Under the pieces are notes generated by a model. That model made no database searches, was not told the DNA's origin, and saw only the letters and a list, made by a program, of their open reading frames with translations. A DNA stretch of 64,000 nt from Roseibium sp. HPY-6. Its GTDB lineage: Bacteria; Pseudomonadota; Alphaproteobacteria; Rhizobiales; Stappiaceae. Location of the stretch: contig NZ_JBEWCD010000001.1 in assembly GCF_040530035.1 (NCBI RefSeq), positions 558,001 through 622,000 on the forward strand. Reading direction: 5' to 3'. Positions 27,842 to 35,951 of this stretch are shown in pieces (positions within the stretch are counted from its first letter, which is position 1; every line of letters begins with the position of its first letter). The position numbers were made by a program, and so were the translations under genes.

Positions 27842-28159
27842 ATGTTCAATTCTGTAGCAATACTAGCGCTAATTTCGGCGTTTTTTTACAGTGTCGCAAT
27901 GGTCGCGATGAAGTCCTTGGCGGAATTTCCAAGCATCGGTCTGGCCCTGATCATTGGAGCCGCCCTGCTCACGGCAGGCGCTTTCGAAGTGTTTGCCCTC
28001 AGGCAGGAAAGACTCGGCCTGATCTATGTCGGCATACTGGGTGCGGAAGTGATTTTTATCGGTGCAATGACCCAATTGCATTTTGGTGAAAGTTACTCTT
28101 TCCGCGAACTCACCGGCATGGGGCTAGTCCTGATCGGAACGGCCATCGCCTGGACCTGA
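27842..28159 (+). CDS. Small four-helix membrane protein, SMR/EamA-like
   Basis: The 105-residue protein has four predicted membrane helices and ends GMGLVLIGTAIAW, resembling the last helix of SMR and EamA-type transporters. The key TM1 glutamate of EmrE is missing; the equivalent region reads ISAFFYSVAMVAMKSL. A Glu occurs in helix 3 (GAEVIFIGAM). It is therefore unlikely to be a classical drug:proton exchanger and may be a half-size EamA-like carrier or a lipid-related SMR relative. The start has no strong ribosome binding site and sits in AT-rich DNA. Confidence 0.7.
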   Translation: MFNSVAILALISAFFYSVAMVAMKSLAEFPSIGLALIIGAALLTAGAFEVFALRQERLGLIYVGILGAEVIFIGAMTQLHFGESYSFRELTGMGLVLIGTAIAWT

Positions 28160-28402
28160 ATGTCAGGTTCTGAGCAGCGTGCACCTTGATGCTGAGGTCG
28201 GATCGTCCCGCAGGGTCGCCTCCGCGCGGGACCGGTGCGTCAAAAGTCCGGTTGCCTTGCCACTGGAACCAAAGCGCGTGTCCGGTCGGGTTGCTTGCGC
28301 ATCGTAAGAAATCGACTGCCTTGCAAACATTCCACAGCATGCGTCACACACGCGTGTCTTTGTGGAAACGCGCACTGGACTGTTCTGCTCGCTCACAAAC
28401 AA

Positions 28403-28428
28403 AACGCCCGCCGTTCCCGGCGGGCGTT
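28403..28428 (-). terminator. Intrinsic terminator after the zeta-subunit gene
   Basis: A perfect 11-bp stem, AACGCCCGCCG (28403-28413) with CGGCGGGCGTT (28418-28428), encloses TTCC. On the minus strand it is followed by TTTGTTTG, fitting termination of the minus-strand zeta-subunit gene that ends at 28459. Confidence 0.85.
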
Positions 28429-28458
28429 GAACGTTCCTCGCACCATTTGAAAACGGTG

Positions 28459-28782
28459 TCAGCCTTCGTTTTGCAGCTGCTCGACAGCGGTCGCCATCAG
28501 CTCATCCATATTGCGGCGGATCTGGTGGTCGGACTGGTCGATGTTGTTGGTGTCGAAGTCTTCCCGGATCTTGCGGAAGACGTCTTCGTCACCCGGCTCT
28601 TCGAAGTCTGCGCGGACGACCTCCTTGGCGTATTCCTCGGCCTTTTCGCCTTCATAGCCCAGCAGTCCGGCAGCCCATTGGCCCAAAAGCTTGTTGCGGC
28701 GTGCGGTCGCCTTGAACCGCAACTCCTCGTCATGCGCGAATTTGCTCTCAAAGCCCTGTTCGCGCTTGTCGAATGTGCTCAT
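28459..28782 (-). CDS. F1-ATPase zeta subunit (DUF1476)
   Basis: This 107-residue protein matches DUF1476, known from Paracoccus denitrificans as the zeta subunit. It is a natural inhibitor that binds F1 and blocks ATP hydrolysis in alphaproteobacteria. The N-terminus, STFDKREQGFESKFAHDEE, is the inhibitory segment; the rest is a four-helix fold with RRNKLLGQWAAGLLGY. The start at 28782 has AGGAG about 9 bp upstream; the open frame continues 30 codons further. Its place beside purC, away from the atp operon, is usual in this order. Confidence 0.92.
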   Translation of the reverse strand: MSTFDKREQGFESKFAHDEELRFKATARRNKLLGQWAAGLLGYEGEKAEEYAKEVVRADFEEPGDEDVFRKIREDFDTNNIDQSDHQIRRNMDELMATAVEQLQNEG

Positions 28783-29107
28783 ACTCTTCGTCTCCTGAAC
28801 TGCGCTCATGCACTGCACCCCATATGGGGATTCGTTGGCCTCTTGCATATCCCCGCAAGCGCGCCAAATCAACGCGATACATACACACTTGCGTCAAAAG
28901 CATGACAAACGCGCCAATTCGGGCACCCGCAACAGCCACGGAAAAACATACGATTGTACTTTTGCCGCGCTTCGGGTAAGTTCCGCGCCGCAAATCGGGG
29001 ATTGCAGCCTTATTGGCACCTGCCGGTTGACCAGGAAATGTCCCGCAGGATTTTTGACAAGGTAAGCAGAGCCCGTTCAAAGGTTTCACGAAAAAACGGT
29101 ATAGCCC
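28783..29107. promoter_or_regulatory. Divergent promoter region, zeta subunit / purC
   Basis: The 325-bp gap lies between divergent starts and must carry promoters for the zeta-subunit gene and the pur block. I see no PurR-box palindrome and no riboswitch that I recognise. Confidence 0.45.
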
Positions 29108-29872
29108 ATGAATCGCCGTCGGCGCATTTACGAAGGTAAAGGTAAGATTCTCTATGAAGGCCCGGAACCGGGAACTCTGGTTCAGCACTTCAAGGACGAT
29201 GCGACCGCCTTCAACAACAAGAAGCATGAGATTGTTGACGGCAAAGGTGTTCTCAACAACCGCATCTCGGAATTCATTTTCAATCATCTGAATGCAATCG
29301 GCATCCCGACCCACTTCATCCGCCGCATGAACATGCGCGAGCAGTTGATCCGCGAAGTCGAGATCATTCCGCTGGAAGTTGTCGTTCGCAATGTTGCTGC
29401 CGGGTCCATTGCCAAACGCCTTGGCCTTGAGGAAGGCACGCAACTGCCCCGCTCCATCATCGAATTCTACTACAAGAACGACGAGCTGGACGACCCGATG
29501 GTCGCTGAAGAACACATCACGGCGTTTGGCTGGGCAACTCCGCAGGAGCTGGACGACATGATGGCGCTCGCCATAAGGGTCAACGACTTCCTCTCTGGCC
29601 TGTTCCTGGGTGTGGGCATCCGCCTCGTGGACTTCAAGATCGAATGCGGACGCCTGTTCGAAGGTGACATGATGCGCATTGTCGTCGCCGATGAGATCTC
29701 TCCCGACAGCTGCCGCCTTTGGGACATTGAGACCAACGACAAGATGGACAAGGACCGGTTCCGCCGTGACCTTGGCGGCATGCTGGAAGCCTATCAGGAA
29801 GTCGCCAAGCGGCTCGGCATCATGATGGCGACGGAACGTCCGCCCAATTCCGGCCCGACACTGGTGCAATGA
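29108..29872 (+). CDS. purC: Phosphoribosylaminoimidazole-succinocarboxamide synthase
   Basis: PurC joins CAIR and aspartate with ATP to give SAICAR. The 254-residue protein begins [20 protein letters not shown], the ATP-binding start of the family, and contains [26 protein letters not shown] and [14 protein letters not shown], then [12 protein letters not shown] with metal and substrate ligands. It is cytoplasmic. It heads the purC-purS-purQ run, although a lipoprotein gene intervenes before purS. Confidence 0.97.
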   Translation: MNRRRRIYEGKGKILYEGPEPGTLVQHFKDDATAFNNKKHEIVDGKGVLNNRISEFIFNHLNAIGIPTHFIRRMNMREQLIREVEIIPLEVVVRNVAAGSIAKRLGLEEGTQLPRSIIEFYYKNDELDDPMVAEEHITAFGWATPQELDDMMALAIRVNDFLSGLFLGVGIRLVDFKIECGRLFEGDMMRIVVADEISPDSCRLWDIETNDKMDKDRFRRDLGGMLEAYQEVAKRLGIMMATERPPNSGPTLVQ

Positions 29873-29940
29873 GGAACAACCGCCCTGCAATCAGAGGGTG
29901 AGTTATTTCGTCGCGTTGCAATTGTAAAAACTGCCAATTA

Positions 29941-29969
29941 AACGCCTCCTTGCAATTCAAGGGGGCGTT
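29941..29969 (+). promoter_or_regulatory. Hairpin covering the Shine-Dalgarno of the lipoprotein gene
   Basis: AACGCCTCCTTG (29941-29952) pairs with CAAGGGGGCGTT (29958-29969) around CAATT, a 12-bp stem with one T-G wobble. The 3' arm contains AAGGGGG, the only ribosome binding site for the ATG at 29976, so the closed hairpin would hide it. No T-run follows, making a plain purC terminator less likely, although an attenuating role is possible. Confidence 0.6.
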
Positions 29970-29975
29970 ATCATT

Positions 29976-30509
29976 ATGAATATCCAAACACTCACGAAAA
30001 CAGCAGCCGCCATTCTGCTCTGTGGAATTTTGGCCGCATGTCAAACGAGCGGGTTGAAACCCGGCAGCATCCAGACGAACTACGCGCCAAGTGGCTGGAC
30101 AAAGAAGTCGTCAAACGGCTTTACCGGTTATGTCTGCGAAGTACCGCGATGCAAGTCCGACCGGCTGATCGCCCAGGGTCCGATCAAGGTATCAGGCGAT
30201 GCTGAACAGGCGATCAAGGACGGTATCCTGTCGCGCGAACTCTTCAATGCGATCGCAAACGTCTACAACATCGCTGCAAAAGACCGCGCGAAGCTGACCA
30301 TCACACGCCGTGTTGTGAAAAAGAACTATGCAGGCTTTGATTTCAGCGGATACTTCAGGGATAGGAAGGGCCGTATCTGGATAACCGGACGGTTTGTCAT
30401 TCAGGACAACCGGGGATCCGTGCTCGTCTCCGCCGCGCGCAGCAAAAGCGTCGCCAACACATATTTCAAACGTTATCTGAACCAGACAACAATCAGGCGT
30501 CTGCCATAA
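29976..30509 (+). CDS. Putative lipoprotein
   Basis: The 177-residue protein has a signal peptide ending in the lipobox LAAC (Cys at residue 22) with Gln after it, suggesting outer-membrane sorting by the usual +2 rule. The mature part has a CEVPRCKSD segment with two Cys that could pair, and a later basic, beta-rich region. No known domain recognised. It sits between purC and purS in the same direction, yet with its own leader hairpin, so regulation may be separate. Confidence 0.75.
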   Translation: MNIQTLTKTAAAILLCGILAACQTSGLKPGSIQTNYAPSGWTKKSSNGFTGYVCEVPRCKSDRLIAQGPIKVSGDAEQAIKDGILSRELFNAIANVYNIAAKDRAKLTITRRVVKKNYAGFDFSGYFRDRKGRIWITGRFVIQDNRGSVLVSAARSKSVANTYFKRYLNQTTIRRLP

Positions 30510-30544
30510 TTCCCAGCAATTGTGCGCATTCCTCTTTCTCTTCC

Positions 30545-30570
30545 GGGGCTCCTCGTGTATGGGGAGCCCC
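30545..30570 (+). terminator. Candidate hairpin terminator after lipoprotein gene
   Basis: GGGGCTCC (30545-30552) pairs with GGAGCCCC (30563-30570) around a 10-nt loop, 35 bp beyond the lipoprotein stop and ahead of purS. Only a poor T-stretch follows, so it may terminate weakly or with Rho. Confidence 0.45.
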
Positions 30571-30618
30571 AAACTGTTTGTTGCTGCAGCATCTGCAGAC
30601 CATTGCGGGAAGCCAACC

Positions 30619-30858
30619 ATGAAAGCACGCGTGATCGTCACTCTGAAAAACGGTGTTCTCGATCCTCAGGGTAAAGCAATCGAAGGCGCGCTTGACGGCC
30701 TCGGCTTTGATGATGTCGGGTCCGTCCGTCAGGGCAAGGTGTTCGATGTTGAGCTCACGGGATCCGACAAGGATGCCGCAAGAAACGAACTCGAGCAGAT
30801 GTGCGAAAAGCTGCTCGCGAACACGGTCATCGAAAACTACGCGATCGAAATCGCGTGA
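30619..30858 (+). CDS. purS: Phosphoribosylformylglycinamidine synthase subunit PurS
   Basis: This is the small subunit of the three-part FGAR amidotransferase (PurS-PurQ-PurL), which converts FGAR to FGAM with glutamine and ATP. Its 79 residues match the family: KARVIVTLKNGVLDPQGKAI, GFDDVGSVRQGKVFDVEL and a C-terminal NTVIENYAIEIA. The start at ATG 30619 matches the family N-terminus. purQ follows after a very short membrane-protein gene; purL is about 5 kb away. Confidence 0.96.
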   Translation: MKARVIVTLKNGVLDPQGKAIEGALDGLGFDDVGSVRQGKVFDVELTGSDKDAARNELEQMCEKLLANTVIENYAIEIA

Positions 30859-30874
30859 AATCCGGATCCGGGAG

Positions 30875-30982
30875 ATGGATGAGGACACCCGCAACGCCAT
30901 TCGTTTCATGGCGATCAAGGCGGCGGTGTTCATTCTGATACCGGCCTTGGCGGCGCTTATTGCCGTTCTTGTGATGCTCTAG
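30875..30982 (+). CDS. Very small membrane protein between purS and purQ
   Basis: A 35-codon frame lies exactly between purS (ends 30858) and purQ (starts 31001) in the same direction. After a charged N-terminus (MDEDTRNAIRFMAIKAA) comes one hydrophobic helix of about 20 residues. CCGGGAG lies just upstream of the ATG; a second in-frame ATG at 30879 is out of phase, so 30875 is the only start. The intergenic fit and single membrane span argue for a real gene. Function unknown. Confidence 0.55.
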   Translation: MDEDTRNAIRFMAIKAAVFILIPALAALIAVLVML

Positions 30983-31000
30983 AAATAACGGGATCGCCCT

Positions 31001-31669
31001 ATGAAAACCGCTGTCATCGTTTTCCCAGGATCCAATCGTGACCGTGACATGTTCCACGCCCTGGAGCTTATCACCGGTTCACGGCCCCAAAGTGTCTGGC
31101 ACACCGAAAGCACGCTGCCCGACGCGGATCTCGTGGTTGTTCCCGGCGGCTTTTCCTATGGCGACTACTTGCGTTCCGGCGCCATTGCCGCCCGCTCGCC
31201 GATCCTCAAGGATCTGGTTGCGAAGGCCGAGAGCGGCGTTTCTGTTCTGGGCGTCTGCAACGGCTTTCAGATCCTGACGGAGGCCGGTCTTCTGCCCGGC
31301 GCTTTGATGCGCAATGCGGGCCTCACCTTTGTCTGCAAGGAAGTGAGAATGACGACGGTGAACAACGCCACGCGGTTCTCGTCAAAGTTCACCGAAGGTC
31401 AGGTCTGGCGCTGTCCCGTCGCGCATCATGACGGCAACTACTTTGCCGACGAGACCACGCTTGCCAGGATCGAGGACAACGGTCAGGTCGTTTTCAGATA
31501 CGCTGAGGGGACCAATCCCAACGGCTCGATCAATGACATCGCGGGGATCACGAACGCGAAAGGCAACGTTCTTGGAATGATGCCGCACCCGGAGAATCTG
31601 GTCGAACCGCTCAATGGCGGCCTCGACGGTCGCCTTTTGTTCGAAAGCCTCGCTGACAAGGCGGCCTGA
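31001..31669 (+). CDS. purQ: Phosphoribosylformylglycinamidine synthase, glutaminase subunit PurQ
   Basis: PurQ supplies ammonia from glutamine to PurL. The 222-residue class I glutamine amidotransferase begins [16 protein letters not shown] and shows the nucleophile region [10 protein letters not shown] (Cys at about residue 86) and GMMPHPEN with the catalytic His and paired Glu region near residues 191-198. The oxyanion-region stretch [19 protein letters not shown] is also present. It is followed 24 bp later by a DUF2164 gene. Confidence 0.97.
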   Translation: MKTAVIVFPGSNRDRDMFHALELITGSRPQSVWHTESTLPDADLVVVPGGFSYGDYLRSGAIAARSPILKDLVAKAESGVSVLGVCNGFQILTEAGLLPGALMRNAGLTFVCKEVRMTTVNNATRFSSKFTEGQVWRCPVAHHDGNYFADETTLARIEDNGQVVFRYAEGTNPNGSINDIAGITNAKGNVLGMMPHPENLVEPLNGGLDGRLLFESLADKAA

Positions 31670-31692
31670 TTCGCGGCCGGCAGGATGACGCC

Positions 31693-31947
31693 ATGAAGGA
31701 ACTCAAGCTCGACAAGGAAGTCAGGACGCGCCTGACTGCCCAGATCCAGAGATATCTCGATGATGAGCTGGACCTTGAGGTCGGCAACATGGACGCGGAG
31801 TTCCTGATTGATTTTTTGAGCGGCTCCCTTGGCGCCCACTTCTACAATCTCGGTCTGAAGGACGCGCAGGCGCTATTTGCGCGCAAAGCCGATGATGTCA
31901 CCGACGAGATCTACGCCATGGAGCGCAAGGTCGAGGATCGAAAGTAG
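31693..31947 (+). CDS. DUF2164 domain-containing protein
   Basis: The 84-residue helical protein matches DUF2164: an N-terminal basic-acidic helix (DKEVRTRLTAQIQRYLDDEL), a central LEVGNMDAEFLIDFLSGSLG and a tail ending DVTDEIYAMERKVED. It is cytoplasmic and of unknown function. It lies 24 bp after purQ in the same direction, so it is probably cotranscribed. Its stop lies 5 bp from the convergent AraC-type gene. Confidence 0.85.
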   Translation: MKELKLDKEVRTRLTAQIQRYLDDELDLEVGNMDAEFLIDFLSGSLGAHFYNLGLKDAQALFARKADDVTDEIYAMERKVEDRK

Positions 31948-31952
31948 TCCAA

Positions 31953-32798
31953 TCAGGCCGCTTGATTGCGCTTTTGTTTCGGCGGATATCCGAAACGGCG
32001 TGAAAAAGCGCGCGAAAATGCCGCCGGGCTCGAAAAACCGCACAGCGTTGCAACCGACTTCACTTGCCGCCCGGCCTCAAGCTCGGCCCTTGCAATATCC
32101 AAACGCCAGTTGGAGAGGTATCCCATCGGCGTTGCGCCGACCAGATCCTTGAAGGTGACGGCGAACTGTGTCCGCGACATGCCCGCCGTTTCGGCAAGCT
32201 TCTCCAGTGTCCAGGTTTCCCCGGGCGCTTCGTGAATGGCTACGAGGGCTGCAGCAATACGCGGATGCGCCAATCCGTTCAGGAGACCCGTATCGGCCCT
32301 GCCCTCCTCCATGGCATGACGCAACAGACGGATCACGACCACTTCGCACAAACGCTGGAAGGCCGCCTGCCCACCGCATCTCGGCATCGTCGCTTCTTCG
32401 ATCAACGGTGTCACCACGGCGGTCAGGTACGGTTCTTCGGAAAGCGGCACGGAGATGCACGCCGGCAAGGCATTGATCAACTGTTTGCCGATGCCGGAAA
32501 TCGTAATATGCGCGGCCACAAGCGGCGTTTCGCCAGCCAGAGGCGCCGTTTCGGGAAACACCCGGGTTTCCTCGTCCTTCAACGGACAGAAAACCAGCCG
32601 GCGGGCACCGGCGGGGTCCGTGAAGATGACAAGATTTGCGACACCGTTATTCGGTTCATCAATCAGTGCATTGGAGACCTGAACGCGCAAGCGATCGATG
32701 AGAGACGACAGCCGATCGAGCTTTCCGCTGAATGATGTTCGATACGCAATCGGCAATTTCGTACTCCTGATCATCTTTTCGGGATGTTTCATCGTCAA
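31953..32798 (-). CDS. AraC family transcriptional regulator (cupin_6 type)
   Basis: The 281-residue regulator has an N-terminal cupin-like effector domain (about residues 20-170) and a C-terminal AraC double helix-turn-helix (about 185-278: TLEKLAETAGMSRTQFAVTF and SVATLCGFSSPAAFSRAFSR). It is divergent from the peroxiredoxin-like gene with 67 bp between starts, an arrangement in which such regulators commonly activate their neighbour, often in response to oxidants or reactive carbonyls. The inducer is not known. It lies in the accessory stretch that separates purQ from purL. Confidence 0.87.
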   Translation of the reverse strand: MTMKHPEKMIRSTKLPIAYRTSFSGKLDRLSSLIDRLRVQVSNALIDEPNNGVANLVIFTDPAGARRLVFCPLKDEETRVFPETAPLAGETPLVAAHITISGIGKQLINALPACISVPLSEEPYLTAVVTPLIEEATMPRCGGQAAFQRLCEVVVIRLLRHAMEEGRADTGLLNGLAHPRIAAALVAIHEAPGETWTLEKLAETAGMSRTQFAVTFKDLVGATPMGYLSNWRLDIARAELEAGRQVKSVATLCGFSSPAAFSRAFSRRFGYPPKQKRNQAA

Positions 32799-32865
32799 AC
32801 GTTCGCTAATTTAAGCGCATCGAAAGGCAAATGTGAAGCCTTGCCCAATAAGTATGAGGAAAAAG

Positions 32866-33402
32866 ATGCTTATCCCACGTCAGCAGGTTCCTGGCCTGAC
32901 CGTTGAAACCCTAAACTCGGGCACGTTCGATCTTGCACAGGATGCGGCGGACTTCGCAACGCTCGTGGTTTTTTACCGCGGCCTTCATTGCCCGATCTGC
33001 GCAACGTATCTCAAGGAACTCGGACGCCTCACGTCCGACTTCGCCGCAAAAGGCGTCAAGACGGTCGCCATATCGTCCGACGAAAAGGACCGCGCCCAGC
33101 AGATGGCCGACAAGGTTGGCCATGAAGACCTTCGTTTCGGATACGGACTGCCTCTGACAGTGGCAAAGGAATGGGGTCTCTACGTCTCCACAAGCCGTGG
33201 CACGACGTCCATCGGCATCGAGGAACCGGCCCTTTTCTCAGAACCGGGCGTGTTCCTCGTCAAAGGGGATGGCACGCTTTACTTCGCATCCGTTCAGACG
33301 ATGCCGTTCGTGCGACCGCATTTCCAGGAAATGATCGGCGCACTCGACTTCGTTCAAAAGAACGACTACCCGGCCCGCGGCGAATACACCGGCGCGGTCT
33401 GA
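32866..33402 (+). CDS. AhpC/TSA-family peroxiredoxin-like protein
   Basis: The thioredoxin-fold protein of about 178 residues has the active-site region VVFYRGLHCPICATYLKEL, with a CxxC at about residues 43-46. This resembles peroxiredoxin-like proteins annotated as AhpC/TSA or redoxin family; the spacing CPIC is more thioredoxin-like than the typical peroxidatic T-x-x-C. I start it at ATG 32866, preceded by GAGGA; the frame opens 11 codons earlier. Divergent from an AraC gene, which probably controls it. Confidence 0.8.
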   Translation: MLIPRQQVPGLTVETLNSGTFDLAQDAADFATLVVFYRGLHCPICATYLKELGRLTSDFAAKGVKTVAISSDEKDRAQQMADKVGHEDLRFGYGLPLTVAKEWGLYVSTSRGTTSIGIEEPALFSEPGVFLVKGDGTLYFASVQTMPFVRPHFQEMIGALDFVQKNDYPARGEYTGAV

Positions 33403-33410
33403 GGGTCGTA

Positions 33411-33444
33411 TCCCCGGGCCGCGATCCCACTTTCGGCCCGGGGA
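33411..33444. terminator. Strong hairpin between convergent genes
   Basis: TCCCCGGGCCG (33411-33421) pairs with CGGCCCGGGGA (33434-33444), an 11-bp GC-rich stem with a 12-nt loop. It lies between the convergent peroxiredoxin-like and DUF1127 genes and probably terminates both, though no long T-tract follows. Confidence 0.55.
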
Positions 33445-33473
33445 ACTGAATAATAAGGTGGGTCAACACCGCA

Positions 33474-33749
33474 CTAGGTCCGGACCGGACCCGTTTCACG
33501 TCTTGCGTATATGCCTTCTGAATCGAAGTGGCCGTCACTTTCCCAGAAAGGTCTCTGTGCTTCCTGGAGCGCAGCTTCCCATGTCAGATTGACGTCTTGC
33601 AATTCTCTGTCCGTCAGTTCGAGCAATTGACGGCGTGTCCTATAAAGGTGCGACCAGGTCAGCAGTTTTTGGATCAAAACCCTGCCGAAACGGGTCCACG
33701 TGGTTTGTGCAGGAAAGATTCCTGCCCTCATTGTAACTATTGAACTCAT
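33474..33749 (-). CDS. DUF1127 domain-containing protein
   Basis: The 91-residue protein has a DUF1127/YjiS core, RTRRQLLELTDRELQDVNLTWEAALQEAQRPFW, quoted here as two parts: RTRRQLLELTDRELQDVN and then LTWEAALQEAQRPFW. The N-terminal 40 residues are partly hydrophobic. Such proteins often sit beside, and are controlled by, LysR or MocR regulators, and here the gene is divergent from a MocR-type gene with about 100 bp between starts. Likely cytoplasmic, possibly RNA- or protein-binding. Confidence 0.8.
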   Translation of the reverse strand: MSSIVTMRAGIFPAQTTWTRFGRVLIQKLLTWSHLYRTRRQLLELTDRELQDVNLTWEAALQEAQRPFWESDGHFDSEGIYARRETGPVRT

Positions 33750-33852
33750 AATATCACCTGAATTTGGGGCACAATCCGTGCTATTCTTAAATTGTATCGG
33801 TCCAATTATATGAATTGACTCTTTCTGGGGTGCAATATACTAAATTGTCACC
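33750..33852. promoter_or_regulatory. Divergent promoter region with repeated AATTG half-sites
   Basis: The gap between the divergent DUF1127 and MocR-type genes holds AATTG at 33790, 33813 and 33843 and the inverse CAATT at 33803. MocR regulators usually bind repeated half-sites in their own divergent promoter, so these are candidate operator elements. No footprint knowledge supports a specific site. Confidence 0.35.
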
Positions 33853-35364
33853 ATGACAAATTGGCTCCCAAACATACCTGAGGGACAAGCCCCCATATAC
33901 ATTCGGCTCGCCGATTGCATCGGAGAGGACATCGCGACAGGAAAGCTGCCAGCCGGCACGAAACTGCCGCCACAACGCGACCTTGCTTATGATCTCGGCG
34001 TCACCGTAGGCACCATTGGCCGCGCCTACGCGGTTATCAGGCAACGTGGGCTTGTCAGCGGCGAGGTTGGACGGGGCACCTATGTGCTTGGCACCAACGC
34101 TGGCGAGTCCCTCGACGATCGCTTCGGGTCTCCGGACAAGAGTACACGACCCGGGAGCGCGGGCGCTGGTCAATCGGCTACGACCGGGATGTCCTGGGTC
34201 CAGGGCGCCATGAAGGCCCCCAAAGACGTCGCGTTTTCCGGCACACGCATTACGGTTCCCGCGCCCGAAGCCATCCGTTTCGACAGCACATCTGCACCGG
34301 ATGTCGGTCAAGCGCAGGCCATTCGCGATCTGACGGCAAAAATCACCGATGACTGTCCCTATGACATCGCAAGCTACACACGATCCGTGCCTGATAGCTG
34401 GCGGCAGGCGGGGCGCATCTGGCTATCACGCGGCACGTGGCATCCGGATTTGGGGTCTATTGTTCCAACGACCGGTGCTCAGGCCGGGATTATGTCAATT
34501 ATCTCGGCAACAACAGCGCCAGGCGACCAGGTTGCCTTCGAAGATCTCACTTATAGCTCCATAGCGCGCGGCTCAGCGCTTTCAGGGCGCAGACCTGTTC
34601 AAATACAAAGCGACGATGAAGGCCCTCTCCCGGACGACCTTGCGCGTGTTTGTGCCCAGCGGCATCCGAAGATTCTGTTTGTCATGCCGACAATGCACAA
34701 TCCAACGACCAGACTGATGGGTGCTCAAAGGCGCTCCGATCTGGTGGAAGTCGCACGCCGGCACAATCTCTGGATTATCGAAGACGAAGTTTACGGGTCC
34801 CTTCGCACCACGGACATTGCACCGTTCGCCGAACTTGCGCCTGAGCGCACGTTTCATGTGGGCTCACTTTCCAAAGCGGTTACAGCGGGCGTGCGCGGCG
34901 GCTGGGTCTCAAGCCCGAATTCTCACGCACAGCGTATCTACACAGCTCATAAAATGCTCACAGGCGGCGTATCCTTCCTGCTGTCTGAACTGTCTGCCCG
35001 CCTCGTGCTGGGCGGCATTGCTGAGACCTTGCGTGAGCGAGTGCTCAACGAGATCGCGGCCCGCCACGAACTCGTTCAACAATATATCGGTCCGTTCGAG
35101 CACGTCTCTGCGAAGGACGCGCCGTTTTTCTGGCTCAAGGTTCCAGAGCCCTGGCTGTCCGGGACCTTTAAGGCGGCAGCCGCTGCTTTTCACACGCTGA
35201 TCGACGATGAAGACGAGTTCAAGTCAGGCCGCTCCGGAAGGGTTTATCACCATGTCCGTGTCGGCGTTACCAATCCCCTCACCCGTGAGGAGACAATCAA
35301 GGGGCTTGAAGTCCTGAGGAACCTGCTCAACGACAGCGGTGCCGGTTACGACAGTTTCGAGTGA
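33853..35364 (+). CDS. MocR/PdxR-type regulator (GntR HTH fused to aminotransferase)
   Basis: The 503-residue protein joins an N-terminal GntR winged helix (about residues 12-82: LADCIGEDIATGKLPAGTKL, then LAYDLGVTVGTIGRAYAVI) to a fold-type I aminotransferase domain. The PLP Lys is in HVGSLSKAVTAGVRGGW (about residue 340), with DEVYGSL and MPTMHNPTTRL upstream. MocR proteins use PLP as cofactor or sensor and control genes for vitamin B6, GABA, taurine or similar metabolism. The nearest divergent gene encodes a DUF1127 protein, so a different target may lie elsewhere. Confidence 0.93.
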   Translation: MTNWLPNIPEGQAPIYIRLADCIGEDIATGKLPAGTKLPPQRDLAYDLGVTVGTIGRAYAVIRQRGLVSGEVGRGTYVLGTNAGESLDDRFGSPDKSTRPGSAGAGQSATTGMSWVQGAMKAPKDVAFSGTRITVPAPEAIRFDSTSAPDVGQAQAIRDLTAKITDDCPYDIASYTRSVPDSWRQAGRIWLSRGTWHPDLGSIVPTTGAQAGIMSIISATTAPGDQVAFEDLTYSSIARGSALSGRRPVQIQSDDEGPLPDDLARVCAQRHPKILFVMPTMHNPTTRLMGAQRRSDLVEVARRHNLWIIEDEVYGSLRTTDIAPFAELAPERTFHVGSLSKAVTAGVRGGWVSSPNSHAQRIYTAHKMLTGGVSFLLSELSARLVLGGIAETLRERVLNEIAARHELVQQYIGPFEHVSAKDAPFFWLKVPEPWLSGTFKAAAAAFHTLIDDEDEFKSGRSGRVYHHVRVGVTNPLTREETIKGLEVLRNLLNDSGAGYDSFE

Positions 35365-35660
35365 GGTGCCCTTATGGCCGCGATCGTATGTGAGGCAAAG
35401 CGACCCAAGCCTTCTTTGCAACCCTGAGCATTCTGGAGAACGTCCGCGCTTCAACCGTGATCATTTGCCGAAACATTGCGACGGGATCCGCGCTCAAAGG
35501 ACGCATTGCGCGTCAACGGACTGTACGTTAACGATCGTTTAAACTTTTAGTTATTTTGTCACTGTTTTTCTTTACAATCCCATCACAACCCATTACTCTA
35601 CGCGAAGTTGTTCAGAAGTCTTTATATCAAATCTCACCTAAAGTAAAATAGTGTACAGCC
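35365..35660. other. Intergenic region before coiled-coil gene
   Basis: About 296 bp turn from GC-rich near the MocR stop to AT-rich near 35540-35660. A near-palindrome TTAACGATCGTTTAA occurs around 35526-35540. I see no gene and no clear terminator. Confidence 0.4.
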
Positions 35661-35951
35661 ATGGAATTAAATGATGACGTAATTGTTGTATTTAAGAAAA
35701 TACTTAATTCTCAAGGTACAAATTCGAATAAGCGCAGTTTCGCCATGCAAGTAGAAAATCATACTGATACGACCAAGGAGCTGACAGCCGAACGGTTACT
35801 GCTCCGGATCATGAAACTTGAACACACCGTGCAAGAACTTCGACAGGAAAGTTCTTTCAAGGACAAGGAAATCAGACGGCTTGAAGGCCAGATGCGGGAC
35901 TGGCAACAGGTGACGCTGAAGCTTCAGTCACGCGTTGCCAAGCGTATCTGA
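35661..35951 (+). CDS. Small coiled-coil protein
   Basis: The frame encodes up to 96 residues. The C-terminal half (about residues 40-92) is a strongly charged heptad-type helix: LLLRIMKLEHTVQELRQES followed by KDKEIRRLEGQMRD, which suggests a homodimeric coiled coil. The N-terminal 28 residues read poorly and the DNA there is AT-rich; an internal ATG at 35745 would give a 68-residue protein with the coiled coil intact. Neither start has a good ribosome binding site. No family recognised. Confidence 0.45.
   Translation: MELNDDVIVVFKKILNSQGTNSNKRSFAMQVENHTDTTKELTAERLLLRIMKLEHTVQELRQESSFKDKEIRRLEGQMRDWQQVTLKLQSRVAKRI

Noticed and set aside
33411..33444. GC-rich stem-loop as a riboswitch or small RNA
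   Set aside because: It lies between two convergent stops, where a terminator is the simpler reading.
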